Of a stretch of DNA of 58,000 nt, positions 40,111 through 51,737 are shown in pieces. Within the stretch, counting starts at the first letter, position 1. Each line of letters begins with the position of its first letter. The notes under the pieces were generated by a model. It did not search any database. It saw only the letters and a list, made by a program, of their open reading frames with translations, and was not told the origin of the DNA. The translations under genes were made by a program, and so were the position numbers. Location of the stretch: the NCBI GenBank assembly GCA_014529385.2, contig CM043953.1:73065872-73123871 (forward strand), read 5' to 3'. Source of the DNA: Adiantum capillus-veneris. Lineage: Eukaryota > Streptophyta > Polypodiopsida > Polypodiales > Pteridaceae.

Positions 40111-41132
40111 TACTTTGCATACTTAGTTCACATCAATTCCCCACCATCCCTTATTTCTTTGCCTTGAATAACTAGGTCTTTCTAGTCCATCACATTAATA
40201 CCTTGGCCATTAACAACCATAATTTTGGTTGCAACCCACATAAAACAGGAGAAAACATATACAAGGAAAGGATTGAGTTTTCGTATTCTAATATTCATAA
40301 CATCAAACTAAAGTTCAAGAATATATGGTTATACACATAGAGCCTCTAACCATGCACTAAGTAGTGGTAATCCATCTAATAGAGTTGAAATGCCAAAAAG
40401 ACAGCCAATTTATCAAGAAGAATTGGCTCAGTCTTCACATGAACTTTACTTGGTTAACCTATCTTACCTACATTCCTTCCTTCCTTCTCATGCAAGATTA
40501 CTCCCTTACTCAATCTCTCAACCCTTTTTCTCTTAGAGTAAAACAAATGTGTAAAGTGGTTATGCTCTTTTATCACCTAGCATGAAGTTGTAAAGCTTTT
40601 AGTCTATATCAAAAACTGTAATTTTATCCTCTCAACAAAATATGCAACGTTTTTATTAGAGTCGTAGTTATGTATCTCTAGGTTTTTGTAGGTTTATACG
40701 TAGGTGATCTTAAATGTTCTCTAAGTACATTAGAGTGAGTTTCCTCCAAAATGCTAATAAGATCACATCTATCAGACAATGACATTCATCTTCTGAAAAT
40801 CATGCACAATTGAATCTTTTGATCTCTTTACTCTCTTAAAGAGTTGAATTGATAAAAATATGTATATTATGTGCACTTAGGCTTTACAGTTTCTTGTCGT
40901 TGCTTCCTATTTTTTATTGGGAAGTTCGAGTACCCAAACACGTGCTCACTTACGGATTGTTGAACTAGTATGGTTTGAGGGTAGAAATGATTCAATATTG
41001 GCATGCCCTGATTTAGGTACGTGCTTCTTTATGCACTATAAGCCACCACACTGCCATCCATATAGCTTCTTAATGCACAATAAGCCATTACACCCCTTCC
41101 ACGTAACTCTTTTCATTTTTTATTCATTTGCA
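39872..41132. other. Intergenic, no gene recognised
   Basis: AT-rich sequence upstream of the ATPase promoter. Short open frames show no family features. It ends at the target duplication of the LTR array. Confidence 0.55.
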
Positions 41133-41137
41133 TGATG

Positions 41138-42607
41138 TGTTATAAAATTGATATTTTATTATTTATTGCAGCTGACAGGTGGAAAAGACTAGACCAAGCT
41201 AGGCCTATGCGAATGGAAATATATATATTGTACAGTTTATTATTCAAGTGCTCTTTTATGAGCTTTGGCCATTTATGACCGGTCGGCCAGTTTGTAACCA
41301 ATTTGACCATTCAAGAAATCTATAAAACAAATACGTGCAAGAGGGAAATGGTCACTCTTGCAAGGGGGGAGATTGCACCCAGTGCTTGTGTCTTCTTCTC
41401 TTCTCTCCTCCCTCCTCTCTCACCGTGCTCACGTAGCACTCCACTCTAGGAGGTGTGCCTGCACGTGTTCTTTCGCTCTCCCCCACTCTCTGTCTCTCTC
41501 TATTCGTATTGTGCTCGATTATGGATTTGTGCGAGTCGACAGGTACGTAGATTTATTTGTTTACGTCTTGCTATGCGCTATTTTGAGTATTTTGCAGGGC
41601 TCTCTACGCTCCCGCCTGTAGCAGTGGTATGTTATAAAATTGATATTTTATTATTTATTGCAGCTGACAGGTGGAAAAGACTAGACCAAGCTAGGCCTAT
41701 GCGAATGGAAATATATATATTGTACAGTTTATTATTCAAGTGCTCTTTTATGAGCTTTGGCCATTTATGACCGGTCGGCCAGTTTGTAACCAATTTGACC
41801 ATTCAAGAAATCTATAAAACAAATACGTGCAAGAGGGAAATGGTCACTCTTGCACGGGGGGAGATTGCACCCAGTGCTTGTGTCTTCTTCTCTTCTCTCC
41901 TCCCTCCTCTCTCACCGTGCTCACGTAGCACTCCACTCTAGGAGGTGTGCCTGCACGTGTTCTTTCGCTCTCCCCCACTCTCTGTCTCTCTCTGTTCGTA
42001 TTGTGCTCGATTATGGATTTGTGCGAGTCGACAGGTACGTAGATTTATTTGTTTACGTCTTGCTATGCGCTATTTTGAGTATTTTGCAGGGCTCTCTACG
42101 CTCCCGCCTGTAGCAGTGGTATGTTATAAAATTGATATTTTATTATTTATTGCAGCTGACAGGTGGAAAAGACTAGACCAAGCTAGGCCTATGCGAATGG
42201 AAATATATATATTGTACAGTTTATTATTCAAGTGCTCTTTTATGAGCTTTGGCCATTTATGACCGGTCGGCCAGTTTGTAACCAATTTGACCATTCAAGA
42301 AATCTATAAAACAAATACGTGCAAGAGGGAAATGGTCACTCTTGCACAGGGGGAGATTGCACCCAGTGCTTGTGTCTTCTTCTCTTCTCTCCTCCCTCCT
42401 CTCTCACCGTGCTCACGTAGCACTCCACTCTAGGAGGTGTGCCTGCACGTGTTCTTTCGCTCTCCCCCACTCTCTGTCTCTCTCTGTTCGTATTGTGCTT
42501 GATTATGGATTTGTGCGAGTCGACAGGTACGTAGATTTATTTGTTTACGTCTTGCTATGCGCTATTTTGAGTATTTTGCAGGGCTCTCTACGCTCCCGCC
42601 TGTAGCA
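41138..42607 (+). mobile_element. Tandem array of three LTRs with one target duplication
   Basis: Three 486-bp copies (41138-41623, 41630-42115, 42122-42607), each TGTTATAAAATTG to CGCCTGTAGCA, separated by the same 6 bp, GTGGTA. TGATG stands once on each side of the whole array (41133-41137 and 42608-42612). By eye the copies differ at only a handful of bases (for example AAGGGGGG/ACGGGGGG/ACAGGGGG and CTATTCG/CTGTTCG). Each copy has a TATA-like CTATAAAACAAATACG about 175 bp in. The 87-codon frames inside are LTR sequence, not genes. Orientation is assumed from the TG...CA ends and the TATA-like site. Confidence 0.9.
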
Positions 42608-42612
42608 TGATG

Positions 42613-42855
42613 TGAGCACCCACTATCTATCCCTAGATACGTTAAAAAATAAAATAATGCTTCTCATTAAGTGTAAACCCCATTTGTTTAAACAGATATG
42701 TGTTAGTTCTCTAAAACTTGAGAAATGCTACCTATATTCTAAAGATCTAGCTACTCCAAACCTTTTTAATTTACATTTTTCAAGGTATGTTGATTCTTTT
42801 AATTTTTAGTCACTATGCTACAAGATACAAAGGAAACAACGCACGAGAAGGAGAA

Positions 42856-42920
<65 letters not shown>

Positions 42921-43010
42921 TTGATTGTATCTATGAGAAGGGTAAATTAGTTTGTGAGTTAGTAGTTGTAAGGTGTTAGTCACGAGCGATCAATCGGCCT
43001 TTACCCCAAC
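42613..43010. other. Spacer with (GT)n microsatellite
   Basis: About 60 bp of GT repeats at 42857-42919. Nothing else recognised. Confidence 0.7.
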
Positions 43011-43460
43011 AATTTTAGCCAAGGAGCACGTAAGGTTGTGTACTAGTTGTCTGTCAATGTGGAGAATACCATGATTGGGCATATACAAGATTCTGATTCT
43101 CCTAAAGAGGTGTGGAACAATTTGATCTCACTACCAACAATAAGGTAGGGAAGCTGCACTTGAATATAAAGCTCAACATTGTGAAGAAGATGGGTGTATC
43201 AAAGAATGATTAATGTCTTGAAGATAAAGGACATATGTGAATCCCTTACATCGAGTGGCATTATGGTATGATAAGGTTGAAGCATGCTTGTGTCTTTTTA
43301 GGGTCAGAGTACAAGGAGTTCAAGACCTCTATTCATATCGAGGAAAATATTATAAGCTCTATGGATCGTGTGTCAATGCTACTTGTGGAAGAGAAGAGCA
43401 TTAGTAAAGAATCATCTTCTCAAAGTGCATGTAGTTCTGAAAATGTCCTCTAGAAGATCA
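43011..43460 (+). pseudogene. Decayed Ty1/copia gag fragment
   Basis: Reading across frames gives PKEVWNNLI, then VGKLHLNIKLNIVKKMGVS, then GSEYKEFKTSIHIEENIISS and MDRVSMLLVEEKSI. This order is that of copia gag (UBN2-type: EVWxxL...L.NELNN.KK...LxxEYxxFxTSIxxRExxxSxDELxxLLxxEE). Several stops and shifts. Confidence 0.6.
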
Positions 43461-44620
43461 TTAGAGATAGAGGTAGAGGTCAATTATGAAAACAAGTTTC
43501 TTGCAAGCTTCCTCTTTAGATTTAAAAGAAAAATGACGATACCTTTCTATGGAATTGTGCTTAGGGGGTCTTCTTTTAGCAATTCTCACGTGTTCTTCAT
43601 TTTTGCTAAATAAATACCTACGATTGAGGAGGGATGTAAGTTGCTCTCTTTGGCTGATAGGTTTTGCTTGGTTTTTATCTCACTCAAAAAATCTTACTCA
43701 ACCCTTAGAATTCCTTGCAATGTGGCTATGACCGTTGATTGTAGGGGTACAAATGGTTGGAAGTCCAAGCGTGGAAAGGGAATAGAAAATTTAATGAAAG
43801 GCAACACCGACCACAATCCATAAGCAAGAAAGCACGATGTAATGGTTCTAAGTTATTCTCAACCATGATCAAAGTGTGCCACCTACCCATTATGTGGAAG
43901 ACTTGAATTGGAATTGTATTCTATCCATTACTTTCATGATGGTGCATTCATGCAACTTGCACATGTGTCTTAAATTGTGGACAAACTTTTACTACTCCAT
44001 GTTAAATATCCATGGCAAACATGGTGCTCATGAAGAGAAGAAGAAGAAGGCATGACATCTTTGGAAGGCCTTCTACTGAGTGTGGGTCTTTGTAGCAGAA
44101 CTGTGGAACTAAGAAAACTTAAGAAGGAGTCTAGGAAAAGCAGATCAAACATAATCAAAATGTATGGGGAAAAGGGGAGGAATCTCCTCTTAAACCATTT
44201 TGATCATCAAAGCCACATAACTCTCAAACATGGAAGAAAGTCAATGGCATAACCCCTGATGGCACTCGTGAAGCACCTCTTGCGCTTAAGCACAAACAAT
44301 AGTGGCATTTGCTGATGACATGGTAAGGTTTCTTAGGAAGGCTCAACTCAAGCCCAACAAAGTCACTTCTCTACAGCTAGTAATTGGCAATTTTATGACA
44401 CAAATATCGGGGTGAAACATAGAATACACTTCACGTGGTGGGCACAAGGTTTTTTACGTTGATGATCTTTGTGTTGGCTGACTTTCATACATGGTATGAT
44501 TCTTTTGTTACAACACATTCTTTACCCACATGTAGGATATTTTTCGAATCAACAGGGCTCATGAGGGTTTTGGAGTAGTTGGGATGGCATGGTCCCATTA
44601 CCAAGAAAAATCAATGTACC
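43461..44620. other. Probable continuation of decayed retroelement sequence
   Basis: No clear motif. Spacing after the gag fragment and scattered short open frames would fit decayed copia sequence, but I cannot name a domain. Confidence 0.3.
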
Positions 44621-44648
44621 ATGCAGGTTTTTTACCTTTCGTAGAATG

Positions 44649-45990
44649 TTAATGGGTAGTCATGATAATACCATGCCTCGTGCACAAAGTGACTAGATTT
44701 GTTGATAGGCGACAATAAGTTGATGTTGTGGAACATGATTTTTGGGAAGCATTTCCTAGATAAATCTTTTTGTCTCTAGACGGGTTCTTTTTATATATAG
44801 TACATACTATATGTAGTGAAAGAGGGTGAGAAATAGTGGTGAGGTCATGGTCGATAATTATTTCAAGAGTTAGAATTTCTTTGCCATCCTCGATCGGAGA
44901 GGGGGGGGGGAGGCTGCTGTGGAAAGGGGTATCGAGAATAGGTCCTTTGTGTGGTTTGAGTAAATTGACATGAAACAAGTTATGTATTTTCGAGTGTGAA
45001 GGGATGTCCAAGCAGAACGCGTGGTCATTGATCTTTTCAAGGATTTTGAATGGGCTCTAGAATCTAGGGGCCAATTTTACCTTAGGATGTTTTCCAACAC
45101 TTTTTTATCGTCGTTTTTCTATTCTAAGCCAGACGATATCATTTTCTTTAAAAGATGTGGGTCTTCTTTTCTTGTTGGTTTGTGTTGTGTATCTTGGCCA
45201 TGATCTTTTAATATATTATGTTGCTAAAGTGTCAGTTGTTGGTACGCCAATGCTAATAGTAGATATAGGGACAAGGAATTTTTTCTTGCCATAAACAATT
45301 TCAAAGGGTGCTCGGTTTGTGGTTGAGTGAGGTGTGTTATTTATTGTAGGCGCATTAAAGCAAAGGGAGATGTTGGTCCCAATTTGCAGTGTTTTTAGTC
45401 GTGTATGATCTAAGGAGGTCCATAATAGTGCTATTTGTTGCTTTTGTTTGACCATTACTTTCAGGGTGAAAGATAGATGTGAAGTCCATTGTAGATCCTA
45501 TATTTTTGGCTAATGCAACCCAAAAGTGATTGCAAAAGCGGCCATCACAGTCTGAGAGAATGACTTTGGGAAAGCCATGATAAGAAAAAGTGAGTTTGAG
45601 AAAGAGTTTTGTAGCTTATGGTGCGGATAGGGTCTTTTTGCAAGGTACAAAATACTCTTGCTTGCTAAAACAGTCAACTTATCATATCATTTTGAGAGGA
45701 GACAGTGGGGAGTCCTGTGATAAATTCCATTAAGATTTGCTCCCAAGGGTTGCTAGGGATAGGGAGAGGCATTAAAAGACCATAAGACTTATCGTGTTGA
45801 TGCTTACTCTTTGACATATTAAGCATTCAGAAACAAATTTAGTTACATCGTGCTTCATGTCAGTCCAAAGAAGTGATATTTATATACAGTAAGTGTAGAT
45901 TGTATTCAAATCAGGTTTTCTACTTAATGCATATGCTATTACGCTTGCTTTGCTTGGTCGGTATTGAATCATTGGATGAAAATTTTGAAT
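44649..45990 (-). pseudogene. Integrase and C-terminus of the decayed Ty3/gypsy element
   Basis: INNTPHSTTNRAPFEIVYGK (45380-45300) matches the N-x-x-x-H-S-S-T-G-x-S-P-F-x-x-V-Y-G region. KIHNLFHVNLLKPHKGP (44985-44935) matches the [12 protein letters not shown] motif. The core in between is badly decayed. Confidence 0.75.
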
Positions 45991-46089
45991 AAATCCAACC
46001 CATATATATGACGGTCCAAAATGGTAGCTGGTGTCAATAGGTGTTTAATTGCTTGTTGATTGGTCTTAATTAGGACTTCAAATCCCATA

Positions 46090-46531
46090 ATGTAATGTTT
46101 TCAAATATCAAGGGCATGGACTATTGCTAGTAGTTCTTTGTCATATGTGATATGTTTGGTTTCAAATGGTTTTAGTTTTCTACTTTTGAAATCAAGTGGG
46201 TGATCATTTTGCATCAAAACAGCTCCCATACAGGAACCACTTGCATCAGTGACAACTACAAAGAAAGATTGTGAGAAGTCAGGCAATTGAAGGATGGGTG
46301 CATGGGTCAAAAGGTATTTTAGAGTGTCAATTGATTTTTGTTGTTCAGTTATCCATTGAATGGTATTTTTTGGTGAAGCAATGTGGTCATGGGTGAGGCA
46401 ATGCGATAAAAGTTTTTGACAAACTCATGATAGAAGCCTGCTAAGCCAAGGAATGACTTGATATCATGCACTTTTTTTTGGGTTAGGCCAAGTTTGAATG
46501 GTTTCAATATTTTTAGGGTCGATAGGAACAC
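46090..46531 (-). pseudogene. RT thumb and RNase H of the decayed Ty3/gypsy element
   Basis: VHDIKSFLGLAGFYHEFVKN (46480 downward) is the connection motif. APILQLPDFSQSFFVVVTDA, SGSCMGAVLMQ and ITYDKELLAIVHAL (46310-46110) are RNase H with both catalytic acids (TDAS and KELLA). Confidence 0.82.
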
Positions 46532-46559
46532 CCATTTTAGAGACGATGTGGCCTAAATA

Positions 46560-47170
46560 ATCAATTTCTTTTTAAAAGGAAATACTTTTCTCAGGGTTTG
46601 CAAACAATTGGTTTTGACGAAGCAATTCAAAAACAACATGTAGGTGATCCTTTGTGTTCTTGCTCACAACGACTGAAAACTAAAATATTGTCAAAGAAAA
46701 CAATAAAAAATTTATTGAAATCTAGGAAAATTTTATTCATTGTCGTGGAAAACGTGGCAGGTGCATTGGTCAGTCCAAAAGTAACAAATAAATTTACAAT
46801 ATCCAGACTATGTATGAAAAGGAGTTTTGAAAATGTCAGTGGGACACATACGTATTTGGTAATAACTAGATTTTATGTCAATTTTACTGAGAAATTTAGC
46901 ACCTCGTAATTGATACAAAAGGTCATCTACACGAGGAATGGTATATCGATTTTTGACACTGACCTTATTTAATGCTATATAATCTATGCACATGCAAAAT
47001 TTTTTGTTTTTCTTTTGGACAAGAAGTACCGGGGCACCAAAGGGGGATGAAATGGAGCAAATGAGACCTTTGTCTAAAACTTCAAAATATGTTTTTGGAT
47101 TTCATGCTGGTGTAAAGGACTAGTCTATACAGTGCTCTGTGTTGGGATTGTGATCTTGGAAATATCTCAA
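46560..47170 (-). pseudogene. RT of the decayed Ty3/gypsy element
   Basis: MCIDYIALNKVSVKNRYTIP, RVDDLLYQLRGAKFLSKIDI and KSSYYQIRM (46993-46810) are the RT fingers/palm with the first catalytic Asp in SKIDI. FDNILVFSR near 46700-46675 stands for the Y-x-D-D box, with the first Asp followed by Asn. Confidence 0.8.
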
Positions 47171-47179
47171 TTTTGTGGT

Positions 47180-47560
47180 CTAATTATCCTCGTGAGGGTG
47201 GAAGGTAAGCGGGATAACCATCAACAAAGCAATGTCTTTTTGCGTATGTGAGAAAGGTGGTTGTTTGTGCCCCACTTTAGTAACAAATACCATATATGCT
47301 TTGTCATCTTTGTGAAGCGCACATTTTGCTTGTGTGTGTGATATGAGAGGGAGCATGCTAAGAGATGTATCAACAAAAAAAGAAATAGGTTTGCCTTTGA
47401 AAGTGAAATTCATTGTGTGTGTGTGCGGTAATCAATTTGGGGACTATGTTGGTGTCAAAAAGGCATGCCCAAAATAATATGAGTGGACTGTAAAGGTGTG
47501 ATTAAGAAATCACAATTTTTTGTGTACTTATCAATAGTAATTTCAAGAGATTTTATTTCA
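47180..47560 (-). pseudogene. Protease C-terminus and linker of the decayed Ty3/gypsy element
   Basis: HIILGMPF (about 47485-47460) matches the D-V-I-L-G-M-x-W strand. MNFTFKGKPISFF (47413 downward) matches the segment that follows it. Confidence 0.55.
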
Positions 47561-48099
47561 CGAGTATGTTGTATCTAGTTCTTTGGAAAGCACATTTTAC
47601 TTTATAGGCAAATGGTACGGTTGTTAAACTTAACTTTTATTTTGACTTAGGTCTTCATGATGAAGCAATCTGTCCAATCGCCTATGTAGCCATCCATGTG
47701 CAATTCTTCTTTGAGGTTGTGTAGGCGAGTTGTGGGTTGTCTTGGTTCAGATTCTTGGTCTGGTTGTATGTCTATCTAGAAGCCTATGTCGTCATCTACG
47801 TGCTCCGATCCTTCTTCGAGGTTGTCAAGCGAGGTGTGGGTTGTCTCTGTCCAAATCGGTGTTGATTTGTGTATTATGCTTCAACATGGACATATTGGTG
47901 GCACTTGAAGCATCAAACACCATTCCAATTGGCAAGGGGATTTTGGTTATGATGTGGGCTTGGATTGCGAGGTGTAGCGTGGGTAAGTGTAATTGTGGAG
48001 TTGTGTTGTGAGTGATGATTATTGTAGTGTCTGCGGGAAAAAGGGGGGTGGACGATTCTGTGTGTAATTATTTGTGCAAGGAGTAGGAGTATGCTTGTT

Positions 48100-48860
48100 A
48101 AAATCATTACCATTACGGTTGCAATTGTCCCATCGAGTGCATCATTGAAAATTTGGATGGTTGTTTTGTTGTGAGCGCAGGTGGTGTAGCTCTTGCACGA
48201 TTGAATTTATCTCCTTTTAGATATCATGAGCAAAGAACATGGCTTCATATATTGTAGTCGGTTTAAGAGAATTGAGCATGGGTTGGATGCCATTGAGTAA
48301 GCCATCTTCATACTAATGCTGGATGGAGTCATTTGGTACCTCTTCTACCATGTGGAGAAGTAGAAGGCGTTTCCAAAAATGGTTGATGTAGCGGGAAATA
48401 ATATCTTCTTACATTTGAGAAAATTTGGCCCAAGCACGGTGAGCATCAAGACTAAATCGAGGGGGCAAAAGAGAATCTTTCATTTGCTATTGAAAGCTTT
48501 TCTAGGTTGACGAATGTTCTAGCGTTTTGCAAAGTACACTCCACTAGAGTGAAGCTTGACCAGATAGATGATTAATTGTGCACTTTATTTTTGTTTTTTT
48601 TAGTGAAAGACTCACCAGCAAAATAATCATCAAATTGTGTTAACCAAGATAGTACAATTTTACCACTTTTGCGGCCATCAAACTTGAACAATATAAAGAG
48701 TTTTTGACTTATCTTTCCATCTTTATGGGATTGTTGAGCATCGAATTTAGCCTTCAAAATTTTAATAATTCGTTCATCTTTGAGGTCATCATCATGGACT
48801 CTTTTGTGGTTGCTTTTTGTCAGGCGTTCGTTTGCTTCGTTTAAGTCCTACTATAGTAAA
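48100..48860 (-). pseudogene. gag of the decayed Ty3/gypsy element
   Basis: SQKLFILFKFDGRKSGKIVL then SWLTQFDDYFAGESF (48710-48600) matches the plant gypsy gag opening (L-x-F-P-x-F-D-G...x-W-L-x-x-x-x-x-Y-F). Downstream frames are broken. Confidence 0.65.
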
Positions 48861-49169
48861 TATACTTGCTGCTCAAGATGAGTCTGTGCCAAGAGGGGTG
48901 AATCTTTATCCCATTCAGAAGAGTTCTTAGCAATTGTCTCCGTTGCGAGGATGGATGTCAATAATTAAGTTGGTTTGCTGCAAATCATGGACCAAAATAG
49001 AGGGCTTCTAACGAATAGACTCGACGATCCTCCTACCACACCTTCGAATGGAGTAAAATAACTAGTAATCCCACATCCAAGTGCTTAGAGTTGTATGTGG
49101 TGGAGGAAAGATGCTATGTTTTTTATTGTTAACCCTCACGGACACCCTATCACCTTCGACGGACGCATA
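48861..49169. other. No gene recognised
   Basis: Between the decayed gypsy and the truncated copia element. No motif seen. Confidence 0.5.
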
Positions 49170-50376
49170 TTATTTATTTGATTGAGTCATGGACCGGGTA
49201 CCTTTAGGCAACCGAACCAACTTCCAAGTTTGATTCTTATGTAACCAGTCCATTTCTAATTGCATAGCTTTCTCCCACTTTGCCTTGTCATCCATTGACA
49301 TGGCTTCCTTATAGCAGGAAGGCTCTCCGCAATCTGTCAACATAATGCAGTCCAATGAGGGAGTAAATCTATCAGGAGGCCTTGAAACTCTTGTAGACCT
49401 TCTTATAGCTGCTTGAGTTGGTTGTCCCTCAGCAACATCTTGTACTACAAGAGGATTCTGTACTTTGTTGTCTGACCTTATGCACTTTAGCCCTATTGTG
49501 GATAATTCCATCTTCTTGGAAGATAACTCTCCTACCTCCACTATATGCACAGGCTTCTTATGCATCTTTTCTTCATTGAAGTATACGTCATTGCTGCGAA
49601 CTATCTTTTTAGCTTCAGGATCCCATAATCGAAATCCCTTCTCGCCAAGATTGCCATAGCCAAGAACTATGCATTTCTTTGACTTAGGAGCCAACTTGTT
49701 TCGAAACTCTTTTGGAACATGGCAATACGCTTCACATGCAAAGACTCTAAGATGCTTGTAAGAAGGGGGCTTCCTAGACCAAAGCTCTTCAGGTACCTTC
49801 TCATCTAAAGCCTCGTTAGGAGATCTATTAATAAGATGGATAGTAGTTGCTAACGCTTCCGCCCAAAATCCATTAGGCAACTCTGCATTAGACAACATGC
49901 TACGTAACTTCTCTTGTATGGTACAATTCATCCTCTCAACAACACCATTTTGTGGAGGATTATATGGAGCAGTCAAACTCTCTTTTGATGCCTTTAGAAT
50001 CACAAAAATTCTGAAAGGCTTTAGTGACATACTCACCACCATTGTGTGACCTTAAGCACTCGACTTTCTTGCCCGGCTGATTCTCCACTAATGCCATAAA
50101 ATTTTGAAATTTTGAAAGAACTTCATCCTTCTTCCTGAGAGGATATACCCACACTTTCCTTGAGAAGTCATCGATGAATGTAACAAAGAACAATGAACCT
50201 CCCATAAATACGTTAGGCATAGGTCCACACATATCATTATGCACTAACTCTAATGGCTCACTTTTCCGAGTGCTTCCCCTTTTGTGTGGTGACTGTGTTT
50301 GTTTACCATAAAGACAATGCTCACAAACTAAAAAGTCTGAGAATTTGAAGCCAGGAACATAACCAAAACGAGACAA
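49170..50376 (-). pseudogene. Copia integrase, cut off at the start of RT
   Basis: CEHCLYGKQTQSPH (the second half of the HHCC finger), LVHNDMCGPM (first catalytic Asp), FVTFIDDFSRKVWVYPLRKK, then LRSHNGGEYVTKAFQNFC where the second catalytic Asp (usually R-S-D-N-G-G-E) is His. A frameshift near 49990 leads to TAPYNPPQNGVVERMNCTIQ (with catalytic Glu) and FWAEALATTIHLINRSP. It ends in WLHKNQTWKLVRLPKGTRSM, just where RT should begin. Confidence 0.88.
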
Positions 50377-50522
50377 AGATTTTTATTCCCTTTTGAGAAT
50401 ATATCCTAACCGGCGATGCCACAAAGAAACACTTGACTGCTTTGTTACACAAATTACATGGTTTTTAACATTGAATACATGTAGCATGTACAAAGTCCCA
50501 GACTTTGAACCATGTGATACCA

Positions 50523-50846
50523 CTAAAGAACCTTTGGTGATCTTCCACGAACTATCACCAAATGTGCAGTATATCCCGCGTCATCCAATTGTCCTGTACT
50601 AATCAAGCTTTTGGTAAGCTTCGGCACATGTCTCACATTCTTGAGCATGAATGAAGAACCATTCTGAAATTTCAGCTGCACATCACCAACACCAACTATG
50701 TCGCAAGCAAAATCATTGCCAAGACGAACACGACCTTTACGGGATGCATCATATGTACCGAACCACTCTGTGTGAGGAGTCACATGAAACGATGCACCTG
50801 AGTTAAGAACCCAATCATGTAAAGCATAGTCATCAGTGGCAACCAA
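50523..50846 (-). pseudogene. Copia protease with mutated active site
   Basis: WVLNSGASFHVTPHTEWF occupies the W-(I/L)-x-D-S-G-A-S-x-H motif, but the catalytic Asp is Asn. RVRLGNDFACDIVGVGDVQL and LKNVRHVPKLTKSLISTGQL are the usual following strands. Confidence 0.85.
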
Positions 50847-50859
50847 AAATGTTGAATCA

Positions 50860-51737
50860 TGGCATATGTGAGATAAATGTCTCCATCAGAATCTTCAACA
50901 AAAACATTGTTGATCTCTTCAATATTTATATAGCCTTCCTTAGTCTTGCCTTCTTCCTTCTTCTTGTCTTTACCTTTCTCTTGTTTCCACTTTAGACGGT
51001 CTTTCTTCATATGACCCTTTTTGTGACAATGGTAGCACTCAATGTCTTTTCGACCACGTAATTTGCTACGAGATTTTCCTCTCTGATTCTGCTTGCCTTT
51101 TTCATGTGATCGACCACGAACAACGAGAGCATTGCTAGTACCACGAGAAGCATCAAGATTCTTCCTGCTAACCTCTTCAGTAAGCAAACTTCCCTCAACA
51201 TCAGCACATGTTAAAGCATCATGAGGTCCTGAGTTACTTATGGTTGTGCGAAAAGTATCCCAACTTTCTGGCAACGTAACTAGCAAGAACATTGCTTTGA
51301 CCGAATTGTTGAAATTGACTCCCTGCGCAAAAAGCTGCCTAAAAATTGTGTTGAGCTCATTGAGATGGTTGCACATGTGTGTACCCTCGTTTATCTTCAA
51401 ATCAACTAACTTTTTCAGCCAATAAACCTGTGATGTTGCAGTTTGCTTCTTATACAGGTCACATAACATCTTCCACAGCTCATAGCTAGTCTTTTCCATG
51501 TTCACATTGAAGTACACATTCTTTGACAAAGTCAACATGATGGTGGACTTGGCAAGCTTTATCCAACTTCTCCTAATAATATTCATCCATATCCTCAGGC
51601 TTTATCCCCTTCATCTTTATCGATCGGATATGCTTCTTCTATACTAAGACATTGTAAATTTGTTCCTTCCAAAATGGGAAGTTAGTGCCATCTAACTTCT
51701 CAATGTTGAACAAAGAGTTCTCCGATGATGAAGCCAT
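50860..51737 (-). pseudogene. Copia gag with altered zinc knuckle
   Basis: ATG at 51737 (MASSSENSLFNIEKLDGTNF then PFWKEQIYN) followed by in-frame stops near 51655 and 51580. An open frame then runs 51586-50780 (268 codons): SYELWKMLCDLYKKQTATSQ, then the LKKLVDLK...MCNHLNELNTIFRQL segment, the SWDTFRTTISNS segment and a basic RGRSHEKGKQNQRGKSRSK region. The knuckle reads CYHCHKKGHMKKDR, with Arg where the last Cys should be. Confidence 0.85.

Larger units (their letters stand above)
44621..48860 (-). mobile_element. Decayed Ty3/gypsy element, minus strand, LTRs not found
   Basis: Domains run gag (48860-48200), protease (about 47560-47180), RT (47170-46560), RNase H (46530-46090), integrase (45990-45200) and C-terminus (45011-44649) on the minus strand, the Ty3/gypsy order. 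Many stops and frameshifts. I found no LTR pair, primer site or target duplication. Confidence 0.78.

Noticed and set aside
41358-42605. Three copies of an 87-codon frame
   Set aside because: They lie inside the repeated LTR and repeat only because the LTR does. The Ser/Leu-rich part comes from CT-rich LTR sequence.
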